Below, piece by piece: positions 6,110-8,076 of a stretch of 8,076 bases of DNA. Positions within the stretch are counted from its first letter, which is position 1. Each line of letters opens with the position of its first letter. The DNA is from Planctomicrobium piriforme (GTDB lineage Bacteria; Planctomycetota; Planctomycetia; Pirellulales; PNKZ01): contig CAMCTH010000191.1 of NCBI GenBank assembly GCA_945877965.1, positions 1 through 8,076 on the forward strand, written 5' to 3'. The notes under the pieces are model-generated. The model had not been told where the DNA came from, searched no databases, and saw nothing but the letters and a program-made list of their open reading frames with translations. The position numbers and the translations under genes are program-made.

Positions 6110-6559
6110 ATGAACAAAGCCTTTACCAAAGAACCTGAGCAGTCCGGCGGGAACTGTCCGCGTTGCGGCAGTTTGGGGACGGCGGTGGGATGCGAGACGC
6201 TGGACTCTTTCATTTTGCCCGAGGCGCGGGCCGAACTGGGCAATTCGGCGTACTTCTGCGGGTTTGCCCGATGCGAGGCGGCGTATTTCGACGATTACGA
6301 GCGGGTCGTGACCGTCGAGCAACTTCGGCGCGCAGTCTGGCCGAAGGATTTAACCGCTCCGATCTGCGGATGTTTCTGTCTGACTTCCGAAGATGTGGCT
6401 GCGGATATCCGCGAGGGAGGCGTCACCCGGATCAAGGGGGTCGTAACGAAGGCCGGCGGTCCGACGGCCGATTGCAAGCACCTGGCCGCCGACGGTCGGA
6501 GCTGTGCGGCCGAGGTTCAGCGGTACTACTTCAAGCTTCGCACGCCGCGAGCCGATTAG
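6110..6559 (+). CDS. CopZ N-terminal-like zinc/[2Fe-2S]-binding protein
   Basis: The 149-aa product has ten cysteines arranged as in the N-terminal domain of Archaeoglobus CopZ, a copper chaperone whose extra domain binds zinc and a [2Fe-2S] cluster. The first half has CPRC (C16, C19), C28 and the YFC..ARCEAAYF segment (C50, C55), like the zinc half with its YFC...C..VYF signature. The second half has PICGCFCLTSEDV (C86, C88, with an extra C90) and a distal pair, C122 and C132, at the spacing of the CopZ cluster ligands around an N/D-x-G turn. The heavy-metal-associated domain that normally follows is missing; the protein ends nine residues after YYFKL. It probably acts in the cytoplasm in metal or redox handling, but its metal is unknown. 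No copper ATPase or mer gene is visible. No Shine-Dalgarno precedes the ATG. Confidence 0.75.
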   Translation: MNKAFTKEPEQSGGNCPRCGSLGTAVGCETLDSFILPEARAELGNSAYFCGFARCEAAYFDDYERVVTVEQLRRAVWPKDLTAPICGCFCLTSEDVAADIREGGVTRIKGVVTKAGGPTADCKHLAADGRSCAAEVQRYYFKLRTPRAD

Positions 6560-6571
6560 CACCGCAGGGCG

Positions 6572-6599
6572 TTGCGATGAGCGGTTGCGTCGATCGCAA
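6572..6599 (+). terminator. Weak hairpin after the CopZ-like gene
   Basis: A perfect 7-bp inverted repeat (TTGCGAT at 6572-6578, ATCGCAA at 6593-6599) with a 14-base loop begins 13 bases after the stop codon. No T-run follows it. It may mark the end of the transcript, since a new promoter follows at 6621. Confidence 0.25.
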
Positions 6600-6620
6600 A
6601 GCCAACGCCGCTAAGAAGTT

Positions 6621-6649
6621 TTGTCGGATCACAGACCGTGCGGTAGAAT
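6621..6649 (+). promoter_or_regulatory. Sigma70-like promoter of the WXG100-like operon
   Basis: TTGTCG at 6621-6626 and TAGAAT at 6644-6649 match the -35 (4 of 6) and -10 (5 of 6) consensus hexamers with the ideal 17-bp spacing. The site lies in the 179-bp gap between the CopZ-like gene and the WXG100-like gene. Transcription would start near 6656, about 80 bases before the ATG at 6739. Planctomycete promoters are poorly defined, so the call rests on match and position only. Confidence 0.45.
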
Positions 6650-6738
6650 CCAGCAAGGCGGTTTGCCGACGATTCTCGCCGCGCTTGCCGCCTCTGTTTC
6701 GGTCCCACGTCCACCGACCCCCGCAGCGAGAGCCACGC

Positions 6739-7011
6739 ATGTCGCAGGCCATCGTCAATCCGGCCGACGTTCGACGTTTTGCGAACAGCCTGAAGGTGTT
6801 TTGCAGCGAGTTGCAATCACAAACCACGTTGCTGCGCGCCCAAATGGGGAGCCTCGGCCAAACCTGGCGCGATCAAGAGCACGAAAAGTTCATGCAGGAA
6901 TTCGAGCAGACCGTCCTGGTCATCTCGCGCTTTCTTGATGCCGCGGGCCAGCACATTCCGTTTCTGCTCCGCAAAGCCGAACGCATCGAAGAATATCTCC
7001 AACAGCGATAG
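6739..7011 (+). CDS. WXG100-like protein (type VII secretion-type helical hairpin)
   Basis: The product is 90 aa from the ATG at 6739; the frame continues further upstream but there it only shadows the previous gene. It is predicted to be two helices joined by a turn at W43-R-D45, with the WXG motif changed to W-x-D. Length, the central Trp at 43 and an aromatic residue at 51 agree exactly with ESAT-6/EsxA (W43, Y51). Helix one runs from about 7 to 40 (VRRFANSLKVF onward) and helix two from about 46 to 88 (EKFMQEFEQTVLVISRF, then FLLRKAERIEEYL). The C-terminal YxxxD/E export signal of mycobacterial pairs is absent (Y87 is followed by LQQR). WXG100 proteins are substrates or components of type VII secretion. 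This is the first gene of a tight operon with a second WXG-like protein, so heterodimer formation is plausible. The ribosome-binding site is weak. Confidence 0.8.
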   Translation: MSQAIVNPADVRRFANSLKVFCSELQSQTTLLRAQMGSLGQTWRDQEHEKFMQEFEQTVLVISRFLDAAGQHIPFLLRKAERIEEYLQQR

Positions 7012-7020
7012 GCGGCCGCC

Positions 7021-7680
7021 ATGGACTCGCAGGTCCGCGTCGCTTCGCTCGACCGGTTTCAAGACTTTCGCAACGCGTACGCCAAATTTGGCGACGTCGC
7101 GCAGCAGGCGTTGCTCACGGTCGATCTCGAAATTCGCCGCATGCTCGACTGGCTCGAAAAAGATCAGGCCGCCTATTGGAAAGGCGAGATTCGTCGTCGC
7201 GAAGAGAAGCTGAACGAAGCAAAGGCGGCCCTGCATCGTAAACGGATCACCGCCACGTTCGGCAACGTCGCGACCGACGCCGACGAAATCGTCGCGGTCC
7301 GTCGTGCCCAAGCGAAGCTCGAAGCGGCCGAAGCGAAGATGAAAGCCGTCAAGCAGTGGTATCAAGCCGTCGAACAAGAAGTGACCGAGTATCGCGGCCC
7401 TTCGCGGCAGTTCGGCAACATCCTCGAAGCCGACGTTCCGCAGGCCTTGGCCGCGCTCGAACGGATGATGACGAGTCTCGAAGGGTATCTCAACGTCGCA
7501 GCCCCGTCGTCCGGCAGCGGCTTGGCAACGAGCGGCGTCGGTAACGGTGCAACGTCGGCCGAGCAAGCGGCGATTGCCGCGATCTTCTCGCCGCCCCCTC
7601 CGTCGGCCGCGCAGACCGAAGGTTCGGCCGATGCGTCCGATAAAGACGCCGCGACCGCCGAAACGGAAGGTGCCGCATGA
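7021..7680 (+). CDS. Coiled-coil protein with disordered Ala/Pro/Ser-rich tail
   Basis: I do not recognise a named family. The 219-aa product is almost wholly helical up to about residue 158. The first part (RFQDFRNAYAKFGD and LLTVDLEIRRMLDWLEKDQ, with W44 and YWKGE) looks like a helical hairpin. A strongly charged coiled coil follows (RRREEKLNEAKAALHRKR, then a second run EAAEAKMKAVKQWYQAVEQE), and then a short helix ending in LEGYL. From about 160 the chain is low-complexity: Ser/Gly/Ala, four prolines, and an acidic Ala/Asp/Thr/Glu-rich end. Such tails are flexible and could be an export or docking segment. It begins nine bases after the first WXG100-like gene, with AGGCGG at 7010-7015 as ribosome-binding site, and overlaps the next gene by four bases. 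A scaffold, chaperone or substrate of the same secretion-like complex is the simplest guess. Confidence 0.8.
   Translation: MDSQVRVASLDRFQDFRNAYAKFGDVAQQALLTVDLEIRRMLDWLEKDQAAYWKGEIRRREEKLNEAKAALHRKRITATFGNVATDADEIVAVRRAQAKLEAAEAKMKAVKQWYQAVEQEVTEYRGPSRQFGNILEADVPQALAALERMMTSLEGYLNVAAPSSGSGLATSGVGNGATSAEQAAIAAIFSPPPPSAAQTEGSADASDKDAATAETEGAA
7665..7670 (+). promoter_or_regulatory. Ribosome-binding site inside the preceding gene
   Basis: GGAAGG lies six bases before the ATG at 7677, within the end of the coiled-coil gene. Together with the ATGA overlap it supports this start and suggests coupled translation of the two genes. Confidence 0.6.
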
Positions 7681-7910
7681 AGCAAGGCGATCTCAGTCCG
7701 GTGGTCGGCACGCTGCGGCATGCCTTGCGCGATCTGCAAGCGAAGTGGGCCGATACGAAAGAAGTCTGGAACGACCAGGTCGCGATTCGTTTCGAAGAGA
7801 AATCGATTCTGCCGCTCGACGCTCCGGTCTCGACGGCGATCAAAGCGATCGAACGCTTAGGCAACGTGATGGTCAAGGCGTACGACGCTTGCTCACCCGA
7901 CCGCGATTAA
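7677..7910 (+). CDS. Second small WXG-like helical protein
   Basis: The 77-aa product is predicted to be a helical hairpin. Its turn region carries W31-N-D33-Q34-x4-F39-x-E41, the same W-x-D-Q-x4-F pattern as W43 to F51 of the first small protein of this operon, although the rest of the two sequences differs. A further tryptophan (W24) stands one helix turn pair before it. After the turn come LPLDAPVSTAIKAIERLGNVMVKAY and a short polar end. It is shorter than the usual 90-100 aa of WXG100 proteins and has no YxxxD/E signal. The start overlaps the stop of the coiled-coil gene (ATGA, 7677-7680). It could be the partner of the first WXG100-like protein, as EsxB is of EsxA. Recognition rests on motif, size and context, not on close similarity. 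Confidence 0.7.
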   Translation: MKQGDLSPVVGTLRHALRDLQAKWADTKEVWNDQVAIRFEEKSILPLDAPVSTAIKAIERLGNVMVKAYDACSPDRD

Positions 7911-7941
7911 AGTCCGCGCAATCACCAAGTCCGCGCAATCA
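7910..7941 (+). repeat. Two tandem 15-bp direct repeats
   Basis: AAGTCCGCGCAATCA occurs at 7910-7924 and again, identically, at 7927-7941, a period of 17 bp. It begins at the last base of the preceding stop codon and fills most of the 56-bp gap before the next gene. It may be a simple local duplication. Confidence 0.75.
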
Positions 7942-7950
7942 ACAGAGACC

Positions 7951-7956
7951 GAGGAG
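7951..7956 (+). promoter_or_regulatory. Ribosome-binding site of the last gene
   Basis: GAGGAG lies ten bases before the ATG at 7967 and is a good Shine-Dalgarno match. It fixes the start of the partial gene at the right edge. Confidence 0.55.
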
Positions 7957-7966
7957 TTAGCCGAAC

Positions 7967-8076
7967 ATGGCCGAGGCGGACTGGGTGCAGCGGCAGAATG
8001 GCGTGCTGCAAACGTTGGCGGAGATGATTCGTCGCCGGCGCAGCGCAGGCATTCAGGCCGAAGCGGACTATCAGCA
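7967..8076 (+). CDS. N-terminus of an unrecognised protein, 3' end outside window
   Basis: Only 36 complete codons are visible. The peptide begins MAEADWVQRQNGVLQTLAEM and continues with four arginines and an AGIQAEADYQ segment, consistent with an amphipathic or coiled-coil helix and no signal peptide. It is the fourth gene of the WXG100-like operon, 56 bp after the previous stop. In type VII-like loci this place is often taken by an FtsK/SpoIIIE-type ATPase, and planctomycete versions can begin with a charged helical region. That is inference from position; nothing in the visible residues proves it. Confidence 0.65.
   Translation, partial: MAEADWVQRQNGVLQTLAEMIRRRRSAGIQAEADYQ

Noticed and set aside
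6817..7566. 249-codon minus-strand frame opposite the WXG-like operon
   Set aside because: Antisense to two closely packed genes with good ribosome-binding sites; its composition mirrors the helical proteins on the other strand.
1..8076. CRISPR arrays, tRNA or rRNA genes, insertion sequences, phage genes
   Set aside because: No regularly spaced repeats, no cloverleaf or rRNA sequence recognised, and no transposase or integrase frame seen.

Overview
The window is high-GC bacterial chromosomal DNA. Gene content and style suggest a planctomycete, probably of the Pirellula/Rhodopirellula kind. The reasons are many weak or absent Shine-Dalgarno sites, a long imperfect intergenic palindrome of a type I associate with such genomes, an enolase-superfamily enzyme longer than usual, and a small WXG100-like cluster whose coiled-coil protein looks like planctomycete hypothetical proteins. 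This placement is inference from protein style and has not been tested by search.

Layout. Positions 1-218 hold the C-terminus of an unrecognised, aromatic-rich protein. Positions 297-1463 (+) encode an N-acetylglucosamine-6-phosphate deacetylase-type amidohydrolase (NagA-like). Facing it on the minus strand is a small BON-domain protein (1499-1855). A gene-poor stretch (1856-2328) follows, containing an 81-bp imperfect palindrome. Three minus-strand genes come next, transcribed in the order histidine kinase (5586 to 4384), NarL/LuxR-type response regulator (4387 to 3755, sharing an ATGA overlap with the kinase) and a mandelate racemase/muconate lactonizing-type enzyme (3684 to 2329). Kinase and regulator are certainly one transcriptional unit. 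The enzyme starts only 71 nt further on and may be co-transcribed.

The divergent intergenic region 5587-6109 is the most structured non-coding stretch. It holds a row of short inverted repeats and, directly before the next start codon, a possible folded leader with a closing stem, an inner hairpin and a loop that can pair downstream. Behind it lies a small ten-cysteine protein (6110-6559) matching the N-terminal zinc/[2Fe-2S] domain of CopZ-type copper chaperones but lacking the usual heavy-metal-associated domain.

After a recognisable sigma70-like promoter (6621-6649), a tight plus-strand operon runs off the end. It encodes a 90-aa WXG100-like protein, a 219-aa coiled-coil protein with a disordered tail, a 77-aa second WXG-like helical protein, and the first 36 residues of a further protein. 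The two small proteins share a W-x-D-Q-x4-F motif. In the first, Trp and Phe fall at residues 43 and 51, as Trp43 and Tyr51 do in mycobacterial ESAT-6. This looks like the start of a non-canonical type VII secretion-like locus and is the best candidate here for an undescribed system.
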